Assembly (NCBI RefSeq): GCF_026802175.1
Contig: NZ_CP113797.1
Coordinates: 3,759,026-3,823,025, forward strand
Source of the DNA: Thermocoleostomius sinensis A174
GTDB lineage: Bacteria > Cyanobacteriota > Cyanobacteriia > Elainellales > Elainellaceae
Reading direction: 5' to 3'
DNA: 64,000 nucleotides
The notes beneath the pieces were generated by a model. The model saw only the letters and a list, made by a program, of their open reading frames with translations, ran no database searches and was not told the DNA's origin. The position numbers and the translations under genes were made by a program. Each line of letters opens with the position of its first letter. Position 1 is the first letter of the stretch. Below, piece by piece: positions 1 through 9,417 of this stretch.

Positions 1-272
1 ACCAGCACATCAACACGCCCGAACCGATCGAGCGCCGTTTGCGTTAAGGTGGACACCTGCTCAGATTGGGTCAGATCTGCCACCACCACCAAGACTTCCG
101 CCCCCGCCTGACGACAACGAGTAGCGAGCGTTTCTAATTTATCTTGACTACGAGCCGTTAGAATCAGTCGAATGCCTGGAAACCGAGCAGCCAGCAATTC
201 AGCCAAGGCTGCGCCAATTCCAGCCGAGGCTCCGGTAATGAGAATAACCTGTTCTGCGATCGAGGAAGACAT
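1..272 (-). CDS. Short-chain dehydrogenase/reductase (SDR), N-terminal part only
   Basis: Reading leftward from ATG at 272 the protein begins MSSSIAEQVILITGASAGIG. It has the TGxxxGxG dinucleotide-binding motif of classical SDR enzymes at about residues 13-20. An LTARS segment follows the second beta strand, and an acidic ADLT motif (about residue 60) is typical of NAD(P)H-binding Rossmann folds. The gene runs off the left edge, so the catalytic YxxxK is not visible and the substrate cannot be inferred. It is divergent from the hydrolase gene at 324, leaving about 50 bases for both promoters. Family assignment is secure; function is open. Confidence 0.85.
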   Translation of the reverse strand, partial: MSSSIAEQVILITGASAGIGAALAELLAARFPGIRLILTARSQDKLETLATRCRQAGAEVLVVVADLTQSEQVSTLTQTALDRFGRVDVL

Positions 273-323
273 GAAATATCAGAAAGAAAAAGAATATGCT
301 TCAAAAAAAGGAAGAGCATTGTG

Positions 324-989
324 ATGCGATCATATATCTATTTGCATGGGTTCGCGTCTAGCCCTAGTTCGACAAAAGCTCAATTCTTGAACCATCAGTT
401 TCAGCAGCATGGTCTATGCCTTACCATCCCAAACCTCAATCAGCCCGACTTCTATAGCCTGACTCTGTCGCGGCAACTTCAGCAAGTTGCAACCATACTG
501 CCCACTGATACGCCTGTAACGTTGATTGGATCTAGCTTTGGTGGATTGACGGCTGCGTGGTTAGGAGAGCGTCATCCTCAAATCGATCGTCTAGTGTTGC
601 TTGCCCCTGCCTTCCAATTTCTCAACCATTGGCTTCCAAAATTAGGAGCGGCTCAAGTTGAACAATGGCAAAAGAACAATGCCCTACTGACCTATCACTA
701 CGGCGAGCAACGCCAGATGCCCATCAGCTATCAGCTTGTGACAGATATAGCTCAATATGATGAATCGGGATTACAACGATCGGTTCCTACCTTAATTTTG
801 CATGGACAGCAGGATGAAGTGATTCCCATTCAGTCCAGCCGCTCCTATGCCGCCTTACGTCCTTGGGTCAGCTTGGTTGAACTCGACAGCGATCATAGCC
901 TTAGCAACGCGCAAGCAGAAATTTGGCAAGCCATTTGCCACTTTTGTCATCTCGACGATCAGCGCGATCGCAAGATCACCGTATCCTAG
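324..989 (+). CDS. YqiA/YcfP-like alpha/beta hydrolase
   Basis: The protein (221 aa from ATG 324) opens with YIYLHGFASSPSSTKA, the oxyanion-hole HG motif seen near the N-terminus of the YqiA/UPF0227 esterase family. It has a nucleophile elbow GSSFGG (about residues 71-76), a late acid region in LILHGQQDEVIP, and the catalytic His in DSDHSLS. These are all parts of the serine hydrolase triad. Length fits the family (about 190-220 aa). GTG at 321 precedes ATG 324; AAGGAAG at 308-314 fits the ATG better. It is probably a soluble cytoplasmic esterase; the substrate is unknown. hisC follows 51 bases downstream on the same strand and may be co-transcribed. Confidence 0.8.
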   Translation: MRSYIYLHGFASSPSSTKAQFLNHQFQQHGLCLTIPNLNQPDFYSLTLSRQLQQVATILPTDTPVTLIGSSFGGLTAAWLGERHPQIDRLVLLAPAFQFLNHWLPKLGAAQVEQWQKNNALLTYHYGEQRQMPISYQLVTDIAQYDESGLQRSVPTLILHGQQDEVIPIQSSRSYAALRPWVSLVELDSDHSLSNAQAEIWQAICHFCHLDDQRDRKITVS

Positions 990-1040
990 AGACAAGTCAT
1001 CCATCCCTTATTTTCGTTCCTCATCCTTTAGTCTTCCCCC

Positions 1041-2201
1041 ATGCTGCCTTTTCTCCGTCCCGATTTAGCTCAGTTGGTTGCCTATACTCCTCATCCCGGT
1101 AGCATTGAGAGTTCAGATTCCTCTGGAATCAATGCGGCAACGCCGATTGATCGCTTGGACACGAACGAAAATCCCTTCGACCTCCCCGATGATTTGAAAC
1201 AGAAATTGGCGTGGACGTATCAACAAGCAATTGAATCGAATCGCTATCCCGATGGTGAACATGGGGCGCTGAAGCAAGCGATTGCAGAGTATGTGGCGGA
1301 AACTGGGGAAGACACTCGTTTTGTGACGCCAAATCACATTTCGATCGGCAATGGCTCAGATGAGTTGATTCGGTCATTGCTGATTGCGACATGTGTGGGG
1401 GGGGCTGGAGCGGTGTTAGTGGCGCACCCAACTTTTTCCATGTATGGAATTTTGGCCCAAACCTTGGGCATTCCGGTGATGACCGTTGGCCGCTCTCCAA
1501 CAACGTTTGAAATCGATCTATCAGCGGCAAAGACCGCCCTCAGCCAAACTGAAGCACCGATACGAGTCGTGTTTATGGTGCATCCCAATTCCCCGACTGG
1601 CAATCCATTGACCGCCGCCGAATTATCCTGGTTACGATCGCTGCCAGACCATGTTTTGGTGGTGATTGACGAAGCCTATTTTGAATTTAGCCAGCATACA
1701 GTGCTCAGCGAACTTCAGTTTCGATCGAATTGGGTCATTTTGCGCACCTTCTCGAAAGCCTTTCGCTTGGCGGCCCATCGCATAGGGTATGCGATCGCGC
1801 ATGGGGAGTTGATCACAGCCCTGGAAAAGGTGCGATTGCCATACAATTTGCCTGCTACGACTCAAGCAGCGGCGCAGTGGGCCCTGACGCATCGCCAGAC
1901 TTTGCTAAAGGTGGTTCCCCTGCTGCAATCAGAACGAGAGGCTCTGTTTCAAACCTTAGCAGCGCATCCACGGCTTCAGGTGTTTCCCAGTGATGCCAAT
2001 TTTCTGTTTGTTCAACTCGCTGCAACGGTCGCAGATGCTTGGAACTGTGCTCCAGATGCTGCCCTTGATCGACTATTTCTGCAACTGAAAGCTCAGGGAA
2101 CCCTGATTCGCAAAACAGGAAATGGCTTGAGAATCACCGTGGGTCGTCCTGAAGAAAATCAACGCACGATCGATCGCCTTCTCCAGCTTTTGCCAAGCTA
2201 A
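1041..2201 (+). CDS. hisC: Histidinol-phosphate aminotransferase
   Basis: This 386-residue class I/II PLP aminotransferase catalyses the histidinol-phosphate/imidazole-acetol-phosphate transamination in histidine synthesis. Visible family marks are the early [11 protein letters not shown] segment, GNGSDELI (PLP phosphate region), HPNSPTGN, the IDEAYFEF aspartate that pairs with the pyridine nitrogen, and the [14 protein letters not shown] segment with the Schiff-base lysine (about residue 239). The C-terminus carries the substrate-binding arginine in [11 protein letters not shown]. The N-terminal [15 protein letters not shown] is typical of HisC. The aromatic-aminotransferase side activity known for some HisC enzymes cannot be excluded. 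No other his genes are in the window. Confidence 0.9.
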   Translation: MLPFLRPDLAQLVAYTPHPGSIESSDSSGINAATPIDRLDTNENPFDLPDDLKQKLAWTYQQAIESNRYPDGEHGALKQAIAEYVAETGEDTRFVTPNHISIGNGSDELIRSLLIATCVGGAGAVLVAHPTFSMYGILAQTLGIPVMTVGRSPTTFEIDLSAAKTALSQTEAPIRVVFMVHPNSPTGNPLTAAELSWLRSLPDHVLVVIDEAYFEFSQHTVLSELQFRSNWVILRTFSKAFRLAAHRIGYAIAHGELITALEKVRLPYNLPATTQAAAQWALTHRQTLLKVVPLLQSEREALFQTLAAHPRLQVFPSDANFLFVQLAATVADAWNCAPDAALDRLFLQLKAQGTLIRKTGNGLRITVGRPEENQRTIDRLLQLLPS

Positions 2202-2457
2202 TCGCTGGTCACTCCAAACTGCTGATGGGACGATAGTGTGAAGAGAGGATGAAGCGAATCAGAAGTTCCCCCCTGCGTCTGGACATGGGTCAGACCGTCC
2301 GTTTTTTCTCTAGTAGCGCTCAATTCACCCATAGCTTGAGGATTGGCACTAGGACTAGAGTTTGAGGCTAAATCGTTAGCGCATCCGGAGGAGAGTCTCC
2401 TTCAGCCAAAAGATGTAAATCCCTGATCGGTGCTGGAAGCAACCAGGAGAACTGAAC

Positions 2458-2463
2458 TATAAT
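2458..2463 (+). promoter_or_regulatory. Candidate -10 box of the small exported peptide gene
   Basis: A perfect TATAAT lies 39 bases upstream of the ATG at 2503. No convincing TTGACA sits 17 bases further upstream, so the -35 is weak or absent. A GGAGGT ribosome-binding site follows at 2491-2496. The remaining 2202-2457 gap holds only a weak AGGAGA/TCTCCT inverted repeat and no gene I can support. Confidence 0.4.
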
Positions 2464-2502
2464 TCAAAGTGTAAGAATTACACCTTCTTGGGAGGTGCAG
2501 CT

Positions 2503-2712
2503 ATGGCAGTTAAGCTATCTTTGGCACTTGGTCTTGCTATTTCAGTGCTGGCAATGCCGAAAGCAATCACCTTCCTGCAACGAATCAGCCACTTCAGCGT
2601 TCAACAGCATCAACAATCCCTTACAGGTGAAGTCAAAGTTGAACCGGATCATTATGAAATGGCTCCGGAGTGTGATCCGGTTAATGATCCTTCTAGTTGT
2701 CGATCGAGCTAG
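2503..2712 (+). CDS. Small exported or membrane-anchored peptide, unknown function
   Basis: A 69-residue ORF starting MAVKLSLALGLAISVLAMPKA. The first about 22 residues form a hydrophobic segment like a signal peptide or N-terminal anchor. The rest is polar and ends with an acidic segment holding two cysteines (PECDPVNDPSSC). A strong GGAGGT ribosome-binding site lies six bases before ATG 2503, which decides this start over the in-frame TTG at 2488. I do not recognise a family. It is convergent with the large TIR protein gene. The good RBS and perfect -10 box suggest a real gene; the two cysteines could form a disulfide outside the cytoplasm (inference). Confidence 0.55.
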   Translation: MAVKLSLALGLAISVLAMPKAITFLQRISHFSVQQHQQSLTGEVKVEPDHYEMAPECDPVNDPSSCRSS

Positions 2713-2780
2713 TTTTATCGGGTTGCTGGGTTAGTGGTATAGGGTGAAGACATCAGACAGCACTAGCTTCTCTGCCTTGG

Positions 2781-5700
2781 CTAACCCTCCGGCGATCGTA
2801 AGGACATCGTAGTCACTGGTTCGGTCTGATCTGGCTGTAATCGACGACAATAGCGCCGTACCTCGCTAAGCGCATTGCTAAGTTGATTCGACTGGATTGC
2901 CGTAGGGTCATGTTGACTTGTGGTTAGGTAATCGTTCGCTAGATCACAGCCTTCTGCCAAAAACTGCGGCAGATCAAAATTATCGGTTAGCTGCCAAAGT
3001 AATACCCTGGCATCGTGACTGGTAGACGCCAACGTATCTCCTTGGGGACTAAACTTAACACTCGAGACTTCCCGGCGATGTCCGTTTAGGGTCGTAACCA
3101 AGTTGCCGTCGATCGTCCAGAGTTTGATCGAATCATCGCGGCTTGCGGAAGCAAGTAGTTGCTCATTGGGGCTAAAGTCTACTTTTAGCACTTCATCGCG
3201 GTGCCCTTGTAGGGTTTTAGCGGTCACCAGTATTCCGCTCAGGTTCCATAGTTTAACCGTATTGTCCTGGCTGGCAGAGGCTAAAACTTGACCATTGGGA
3301 CTAAAGCTGACGCTATAGACTGGGCCAGTATGTTCTTGCAATGAGTGGGCTAAATTAACAGCCAGAGAATCCCCCGTTGGTTGAATCTTCCACACCCGCA
3401 CAATGCCAGCTTGACCACCCGCTGCCAGCATTTGTCCATCAGCACTAAAACTGACGCTATAGGTTGGGTCTTGCGTCAGCAACGCTTTGGCGATCGTGCC
3501 ACGATAGGTCTTGCCATCGGTAGTTAGCTGCCACAGTTTCACCGTTCCATCATTTCCGGCGGTTGCCAACAAGCTTCCATCGGGGTTAAAGGCTAAGCTA
3601 CGCACCTTGCTTTTATGTGCTTGATGGATGCTCCCCGCCGATCGCACGGCGTAGCCTGTGGTGGTTCGCTGAAGTTGCCAAAACTTGATTGAACCATCCT
3701 GGTCTGCGGCTGCTAACAGTTGTCCATTGCCATCCATTGCGTGATGAGGGGCAAAACTGAGACTCTCGATCGAGCCTGGTTGTTTGATTGGTTCCGTCAA
3801 CAGAGGGGTGCCATCATCTGTACGCCACAAGCGGATGGTTCCTTGACCACTAGAGGCCAAAATTCGACCATCTGCTGTAAAGCTGGCGTCAAACACTCGA
3901 TTCGTGTGGGGCAACACTCGTACTGGGCTGTCTACGTTCCACAACCTGACCGTCTTGTCTTTACTAGAGGAGATGAGCATGTGCCCATCGTTAGAAAATT
4001 CGATGCTGAGCACTTCATCTTCGTGCCCCTCTAAGCTGTCTAGCAGCGTGCCATCCCACATCCAGAGCTTAATGGTATCATCATCCCCGGCTGTGGCGAT
4101 CGTCTGACCATCAGGACTAAACTGTACACGATAGACCGAACCTAGATGCCCCCGCAGCCCGATTGAGCTTGGCTGCGATGCCCAGTTTGCATTGGTTTGA
4201 GACCATAGCCGCACCGACCCATCCTCACTAGCCGAGGCCAGCTTACTACCGTCTGGGTTAAAGGCGATTCGATAGATTCCTGCTTCATGTCCTTCTAGAC
4301 GCTGAATCGGCGTAGAAGATTGCGCCGGGTTCCACAGCTTCACAACGGGATCTGCGTCTCCTGCCGACGCCAACATTTTCCCATCAGGGCTAAAGCTTAC
4401 TTGCAAAACCCGGCTACCATGTTGCAGTTCTGTCACTTGATAGGTGTCAAACAAATCTTGGCTAGTCAGTACTTTGATAGTGCCTTCAGAATCTGCTGAG
4501 GCCAGCTTCTGTCCCCGTTGGCTAAATTGGCTAAAGCTGACGTTCAACACTGTGCGATCGGGTGCATGTTGCAGACTAGAGAGATACTGAAATTGCCCTG
4601 TTTCATTTCGTCGCCAAATCGTTACATTGCTGCCCGCACTAGCAGCCAGAACCTGTCCGCCCTGACTAAAACTGAGACTAAAAATGCGACTGGTTTTAGC
4701 GGAGTCCTGTTCAGCAAAAACATTGAGCGTTTGCGCCAATGCCGCTTGCCAACCCGTATCGGTATGTCGAATCTTCCAAAGATTAATCGTGCCACCATCC
4801 CCAGCCGAAGCGAGAGTATAAACATCTTGCTCTATACCCGGATTGAACAAAACTTGCACCACTGCCGCTGATTGACCAGGCATCGGTGCTTGGTCAAGAC
4901 TTTGAATCAATTCGCCGCGCTGCGTCCACAGCCGCACCGTACCGTCTTCACTGGCAGAGGCAATCAGTTGACCGTCGGGACTATGAGTGACGTTGTACAC
5001 CTGAGCATGATGCCCCACCAAGCGATTGCGCTCTCGTAGGGTATAGGTTTGCTGTTGCAAGGCTGTCACTACCCGCACCCGTAAGTCTGGCTCTAGCCGT
5101 TCGATCGCCCAACCCCAGCGTTCCAGTTCTTGTCCAGCTCGCAGTCCATTGACTAAAGCATCCAACTCGCGCACGCCCTCCAGCGACGACACCAGCACTT
5201 CAATTTCTCGGTTAAGCGCTTTGAACTGTCCAGCCACTGCCAGAGTTGCCAATCCCAAAAAAAACAGCATGGCGGCCAATAGGGCCCGAATACGAGCTTG
5301 ACGGTTACGTTCCAGGCGGGTCAGTTCGGTTTCGGCCCGCACACTTTCATCGATGAATTCTTGCTGAAGTGGGGTAGGTAAAGGAATCGGCGGCAGCTTT
5401 TCAAACTTGCCTTCTTGTCGCCATTGTTGTTCGATCGTGCGGCCCTTTAAAAGTAACTGTTGTGCCGACACCAGTTCCGTTTTCCGCAGCAACAATTCTT
5501 CTTTGCGATCTTGGTTTTTCCACTCGATCGCTTGTAGCAATAGCCGCGTATGGGCTTTGACATAATCCAAATCTGTATTAACAGCCCGAATTAGATTGGA
5601 AACCGTTGTGCCAATTTTTTCAAACGTATCGCAATACAACCAGTTATAGCGTTTGATAGTCGCTAAAGCTGGCACATGATTAAAGCGCTCACGATCGTAG

Positions 5701-6635
5701 TTGCGTCTCCAGACAACAGCGATAATGCGTTTATTATTATTAACTGCTCTTGTCACCTCATCTTGACAATAAGGTGAGGCGATCGAATCGGGACTAATAA
5801 CCAACAGAAACGTATGGGCTTTTTCAATCCCTTCTTGAATTTCTTGTCGCCAATCGGCCGCAACGGGAATATTTTCCCAATCCACCCAAAGATTTAATCC
5901 TGCAACCCTTAGGCGAGCACAAAGTGCTTCTACAAATTTTCGATCTTTGCGGGAATAGGATACAAAAATATCTGGTTGTTCTGGATTTAAATGTTTTCCA
6001 GAAGCACGAATACTTTCATCTAGGTATCGTCGTTGCAATGGGGTCAGATACGGCTTGCGTTCTTTATTTTGATCAAACCATTGCTTTACTGATTCTAAAT
6101 CGGCTCCATACAACAAAAAATCCGATTTTCGCTCGCCTTCATACCATTCAATTACGCGATCGAGTAAGCGTTGATGAATATGGATATGCAGAATATTTTT
6201 AGCAATATCCTCAAACTTTTCGGTTAAATCATCCAGTTCGATTGAATCAATTACAATCCAAGTAATATCGCGTGCCCGGAACACATCAGGGATCAAGTCT
6301 GGCTCAACAGGTTGATACAAAACAGGAACCAAGCGCTTTTGGTATTGAATTGCAAGTTCAAGCTCTGCCTGATTGCGCTTTGAGTCAATCGACTTAGGGC
6401 TAATAATGAACACAAAAACATCAGCATTTTTGATTCCTGATTCAATATACGTCCAGGACTCTGGCATATCTGACTTTAAGCCAGGTGGCAAATCCTGCGT
6501 ATCAATCCACGGATCACGGCTAAGTTTAATAATTGCTTTCTCTAATCGTTTAGCCACAAAATCATCGTGTGGCGAGTAGGAAATAAAAATGTCGTTCTCA
6601 CGTGGGCTGTAGATTGGCTCAAAAATTTCAGACAT
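2781..6635 (-). CDS. Double TIR domain, membrane-anchored WD40 repeat protein
   Basis: A 1284-residue multidomain protein. Residues about 13-150 form a first TIR domain (DIFISYSPHDD start, then FIISPKSIDSKRNQAELELA). Residues about 220-350 form a second (DIFVSYSRKDRKF, then LVISPDSIASPYCQDEVTRA). Both keep a glutamate at the position used for catalysis in NAD-cleaving TIR enzymes. One hydrophobic segment follows at about 448-468. From about 540 to 1225 I count about fifteen WD40 repeats by their SFSPDG and VKLW endings, enough for two seven-bladed propellers. WD40 blades usually bind proteins; TIR domains signal or degrade NAD. A membrane-tethered sensor or defence protein is plausible but not shown. 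Many overlapping opposite-strand ORFs are shadows of the repeats. Confidence 0.9.
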   Translation of the reverse strand: MSEIFEPIYSPRENDIFISYSPHDDFVAKRLEKAIIKLSRDPWIDTQDLPPGLKSDMPESWTYIESGIKNADVFVFIISPKSIDSKRNQAELELAIQYQKRLVPVLYQPVEPDLIPDVFRARDITWIVIDSIELDDLTEKFEDIAKNILHIHIHQRLLDRVIEWYEGERKSDFLLYGADLESVKQWFDQNKERKPYLTPLQRRYLDESIRASGKHLNPEQPDIFVSYSRKDRKFVEALCARLRVAGLNLWVDWENIPVAADWRQEIQEGIEKAHTFLLVISPDSIASPYCQDEVTRAVNNNKRIIAVVWRRNYDRERFNHVPALATIKRYNWLYCDTFEKIGTTVSNLIRAVNTDLDYVKAHTRLLLQAIEWKNQDRKEELLLRKTELVSAQQLLLKGRTIEQQWRQEGKFEKLPPIPLPTPLQQEFIDESVRAETELTRLERNRQARIRALLAAMLFFLGLATLAVAGQFKALNREIEVLVSSLEGVRELDALVNGLRAGQELERWGWAIERLEPDLRVRVVTALQQQTYTLRERNRLVGHHAQVYNVTHSPDGQLIASASEDGTVRLWTQRGELIQSLDQAPMPGQSAAVVQVLFNPGIEQDVYTLASAGDGGTINLWKIRHTDTGWQAALAQTLNVFAEQDSAKTSRIFSLSFSQGGQVLAASAGSNVTIWRRNETGQFQYLSSLQHAPDRTVLNVSFSQFSQRGQKLASADSEGTIKVLTSQDLFDTYQVTELQHGSRVLQVSFSPDGKMLASAGDADPVVKLWNPAQSSTPIQRLEGHEAGIYRIAFNPDGSKLASASEDGSVRLWSQTNANWASQPSSIGLRGHLGSVYRVQFSPDGQTIATAGDDDTIKLWMWDGTLLDSLEGHEDEVLSIEFSNDGHMLISSSKDKTVRLWNVDSPVRVLPHTNRVFDASFTADGRILASSGQGTIRLWRTDDGTPLLTEPIKQPGSIESLSFAPHHAMDGNGQLLAAADQDGSIKFWQLQRTTTGYAVRSAGSIHQAHKSKVRSLAFNPDGSLLATAGNDGTVKLWQLTTDGKTYRGTIAKALLTQDPTYSVSFSADGQMLAAGGQAGIVRVWKIQPTGDSLAVNLAHSLQEHTGPVYSVSFSPNGQVLASASQDNTVKLWNLSGILVTAKTLQGHRDEVLKVDFSPNEQLLASASRDDSIKLWTIDGNLVTTLNGHRREVSSVKFSPQGDTLASTSHDARVLLWQLTDNFDLPQFLAEGCDLANDYLTTSQHDPTAIQSNQLSNALSEVRRYCRRLQPDQTEPVTTMSLRSPEG

Positions 6636-6770
6636 GAACGATGGGGCTATGATTAAGGCTATTTAACGTGATTCAAATCATTACATTCGTCTTCCAGCGT
6701 GGCACATCCTGATAATGTTGACCGATTCCGCTAGGATTGCTTTTAAGACGTTGTGTTTCTTGATGAAATC

Positions 6771-6825
6771 TTAAGGATGACAAGGGGATTCCTCATTGCG
6801 CGATCGGGTGCGATACCATCCTTAA
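6771..6825. repeat. 9-bp inverted repeat upstream of the DUF6464 gene
   Basis: TTAAGGATG at 6771-6779 and CATCCTTAA at 6817-6825 are perfect inverted copies separated by 37 bases. The right arm runs into TAATAATG, a possible -10 region, about 25 bases before ATG 6850. It could be an operator pair or a leader hairpin; nothing decides between them. Confidence 0.4.
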
Positions 6826-6849
6826 TAATGTAAGCAGCAATACAAGACT

Positions 6850-7233
6850 ATGGAGCAAGAGTCTCTACCAACAGAGGTTATTTTGAGCCACCCGCGCCAA
6901 ACGATCGGAAATGTCCATTTAGACTGGAATCCGCAGCCGGGGGCTTACCTCGATCTTGAGGGCAAAACCTATGCAGTCTTAGAGCGACGACATCGATACC
7001 AATTTAAGTTTGGCAAATATCATCTGCAAAAGATTGCACTGTATGTACAGTCTGCGCAGCGTCCATTGGAACGCAGCCTAGTGGATGGGCATTGGGTGAT
7101 TGGCGATGCAACCTGTCTCTATAATGCCAATTCTGAATTAGTACGGTGTGCGGTAAATCCGTCTGGGCCGTGTGAGGGTTGCCGATTTTATGAGAAGGGA
7201 GTTGGGGAATCGGGAATCGGGAATCGAGAGTAG
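6850..7233 (+). CDS. DUF6464 family protein with an STRR-encoded tail
   Basis: A 127-residue cyanobacterial conserved protein of unknown function. The core VILSHPRQTIGNVHLDWNPQ, the LERRHRYQFKFGKYHL segment and the cysteine cluster near the end (CLYNANSELVRCAVNPSGPCEGCRFYE) match what I recall of DUF6464. The four C-terminal cysteines could bind a metal (inference). After FYE the last twelve residues (KGVGESGIGNRE) are encoded by GGGAATC-type heptamer repeats that continue past the stop. The natural end of the family is therefore probably near residue 115, and the tail is a repeat-driven extension. Downstream fmt is convergent. Confidence 0.75.
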   Translation: MEQESLPTEVILSHPRQTIGNVHLDWNPQPGAYLDLEGKTYAVLERRHRYQFKFGKYHLQKIALYVQSAQRPLERSLVDGHWVIGDATCLYNANSELVRCAVNPSGPCEGCRFYEKGVGESGIGNRE

Positions 7234-7266
7234 GGAATCGAGAATCGGGAATCGAGAATCGGGATA
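7203..7266. repeat. STRR heptamer array (GGGAATC / GAGAATC)
   Basis: About nine tandem seven-base units, mostly GGGAATC with variants GAGAATC and GAGAGTA, run from inside the end of the DUF6464 gene into the intergenic space. Short tandemly repeated heptamers are a known feature of filamentous cyanobacterial genomes. Confidence 0.85.
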
Positions 7267-7318
7267 GCTTATCCCACTTATCTACTCCCTGTTAGCTTCT
7301 AGCCTTGCTTTTCATCCT

Positions 7319-8317
7319 TCATCCGTGCCCCAGCGTTTCACCAATCTGCAATCGCGTGCCGTTGACGAAATCCCATCCTTGTTGCGATCGTTTGCCTGCC
7401 AGTTGGGCTTCTTGCAGCAGTAGGGCACCTTGTCCGGTTTGTACGACGGCTCCGTGTCCTTTTAGCAGCGCTACGATGGTTCCTGGAGCAGCGGCGGTTA
7501 TATCGGTTGCGTCCCAGGCTTGTTGAATTGATTGTAAGGTCGCTGTGGAAGACAAATTTGCGCCTTCTAGGGGAACAGTGGCGGTAATTTTTAAGGGTGT
7601 GTTGCGTAGGGTGGTAACGCAGTTAGGGTAGAAGCCCCGAATTTGGTTATGCAATGCGAGGGCCGATCGCGTCCAGTCGAGTTGGTAATCTGACTTTTGA
7701 ATCAACGGGGCATAGGTGGCTTGTTCGTTGTCTTGGGGGATCGCGTCGATCGTGCCTTGCTCTAGCCCCAACAGCGTCTCGACCAGCAAATCGGCGGCTT
7801 GTGTTGACAGAGTTTTGGCAACATCTAGGGCATTGTCTAGCAGGGCGATCGGCGTCGTAGCTTTCAGCAGCATCGCTCCGGTATCCATGCCCGCATCCAT
7901 CAGCATGGTAGTGATACCCGTTTCTGTCTCGCCGTGGTAAAGGCTCCACTGAATGGGGGCGGCTCCGCGATATTTCGGCAACAGCGACCCATGGGCATTA
8001 ATGCAGCCCAAACGAGGCATATCCAAGATTTCTTGCGACAGGATTTGCCCATAGGCCACCACCACAAAGGCATCTGCCTGAGACGAGCGCAACTGCTCCA
8101 ATGCCTCCTCTTCTTTCTTAACCCGACGCGGCTGCCACACCGGAATCTGATGCGCCAGTGCGATCGTTTTCACCGGAGACGGCGATAAATCATTTCCGCG
8201 TCCACGTCGCTTATCGGGTTGTGTCACAACCGCCAGCACCTCAAACTCTGGATGAGCGAGCAACCGTTCCAAACTAGGCACCGCAAATTGGGGAGTACCG
8301 AAGAAAACAAGACGCAT
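7319..8317 (-). CDS. fmt: Methionyl-tRNA formyltransferase
   Basis: The enzyme (332 aa) formylates Met-tRNA(fMet) with 10-formyl-tetrahydrofolate to make initiator tRNA. The protein starts [17 protein letters not shown], the standard Fmt N-terminus; an upstream extension to 8371 is not family-like. It contains the catalytic region [20 protein letters not shown] (Asn, His), DAGMDTG with the conserved Asp, and the C-terminal tRNA-binding domain after about residue 205 ([18 protein letters not shown]). Length is normal. The gene stands alone, between the STRR-flanked DUF6464 gene and the OmpA-like gene. Further STRR-like units (ATTCCCG) lie just upstream at 8409-8437. Confidence 0.93.
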   Translation of the reverse strand: MRLVFFGTPQFAVPSLERLLAHPEFEVLAVVTQPDKRRGRGNDLSPSPVKTIALAHQIPVWQPRRVKKEEEALEQLRSSQADAFVVVAYGQILSQEILDMPRLGCINAHGSLLPKYRGAAPIQWSLYHGETETGITTMLMDAGMDTGAMLLKATTPIALLDNALDVAKTLSTQAADLLVETLLGLEQGTIDAIPQDNEQATYAPLIQKSDYQLDWTRSALALHNQIRGFYPNCVTTLRNTPLKITATVPLEGANLSSTATLQSIQQAWDATDITAAAPGTIVALLKGHGAVVQTGQGALLLQEAQLAGKRSQQGWDFVNGTRLQIGETLGHG

Positions 8318-8408
8318 TGGCAGAAACGTAGATAACGGATGAAACGTAAAGGCCACGAGGCCAAAGAACAAAAAGGAATAGACGGGTATGTAAATGAAGA
8401 ATACGCTA

Positions 8409-8437
8409 TTCCCGATTCCCGATTCCCAACTCCCGAG
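8409..8437. repeat. Short STRR-type array (ATTCCCG units)
   Basis: Two tandem ATTCCCG heptamers followed by degenerate ATTCCCA and ACTCCCG units, the complement of the GGGAATC family seen at 7203. It sits between fmt and the OmpA-like gene. Confidence 0.6.
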
Positions 8438-8446
8438 CCTGATTGC

Positions 8447-9397
8447 CTAACTCGGATCAATGATGATTTCAATGCGGCGATTGCGCTGATGATTGATGGC
8501 GCTGGTATTTTCTACCAACGGCAGGCTACTGCCATAGCCAACTGTCACCCACTGATACCCCTCTCCAAGTTGGTTAGAGAGATACTGAGTAACGGCCGTG
8601 GCTTGCTCGAAGGAACGAGTGCGATCGCCCTGCGTCGATCCCTGGCTGTCGGTATGTCCAATCACGCGGATAGTGGCGTTGGGATAGCGCTGCAAATCAG
8701 CAATAATGCTATCTAAAATCGCGCTAGTTTCAGGACGGAGGGCATTTTCAGGCGTGAATAGTGCATCACTAGGCAACGTCACCTTCAAGAGTTCACCGTT
8801 GGCGATCGTACTGGTGCTAGGCGGGATCAATCCTGCTTCTGGAGCGGCGTCGGAGACTGCAACAGGCGGGGCAGTAGGATCAAGACGCTGCTGAATTGTT
8901 TGCAGGCGCTGTTCTATAGAGGCGTCAGTGGTCGGTGTGCCAACGCGAGTTTCTAGGCTGGCCGTGCGGTTATTGAGTTGCTGTAGATCAGTTTGCAGTT
9001 GGGCCAGTTCGGTTTGCACCTGCTGACGATCGGCTTCGGGCAATTGCAGCGGCGGCAGGGTAGTGATCGGTGGAGCCGGTAATGAGGGAGACGGGGAGAC
9101 CGCATCAGAGGCTGCGATCGGCCGCCCCGATTCCTGATTCCAAACGTCTGGCAGCCTGGTGACGCTTTGCCAAAACGCCTGAGAACCCCGCAATAGCCGC
9201 TCTACTAACGGCGGCTCTTGAATTTGCCCCGGATAGAATTGAGCAACGGCAATACCTAGTAAACCAGCGATACTGCCCGATACACCCAACAACAGCAGCC
9301 GAAAGATGAACGTTAACACCGATCGACCACGACCCGGCGATGGGCGCTTTACAGGTCGTTGAGTAGGAACAGTTGGGGGAGTTGAGGATTGGGTCAT
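8447..9397 (-). CDS. OmpA-family C-terminal domain protein, membrane anchored
   Basis: A 316-residue protein. A proline- and arginine-rich cytoplasmic N-terminus is followed by one membrane segment at about 28-53 (FIFRLLLLGVSGSIAGLLGIA). Then come a Pro/Ser-rich linker, a coiled-coil stretch with regular Gln/Leu (about 125-165), and an OmpA-like peptidoglycan-binding domain. The last shows in TIRVIGHTDSQGSTQGDRTRS and the closing NHQRNRRIEIII. It is probably an inner-membrane anchored envelope protein that contacts peptidoglycan, as in MotB-like architecture, but no stator partner is nearby. ATG 9397 is chosen because a GAGGTG lies just upstream; an in-frame ATG at 9415 is possible. Confidence 0.85.
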   Translation of the reverse strand: MTQSSTPPTVPTQRPVKRPSPGRGRSVLTFIFRLLLLGVSGSIAGLLGIAVAQFYPGQIQEPPLVERLLRGSQAFWQSVTRLPDVWNQESGRPIAASDAVSPSPSLPAPPITTLPPLQLPEADRQQVQTELAQLQTDLQQLNNRTASLETRVGTPTTDASIEQRLQTIQQRLDPTAPPVAVSDAAPEAGLIPPSTSTIANGELLKVTLPSDALFTPENALRPETSAILDSIIADLQRYPNATIRVIGHTDSQGSTQGDRTRSFEQATAVTQYLSNQLGEGYQWVTVGYGSSLPLVENTSAINHQRNRRIEIIIDPS

Positions 9398-9417
9398 ACT
9401 CACCTCATAGTGCATCG

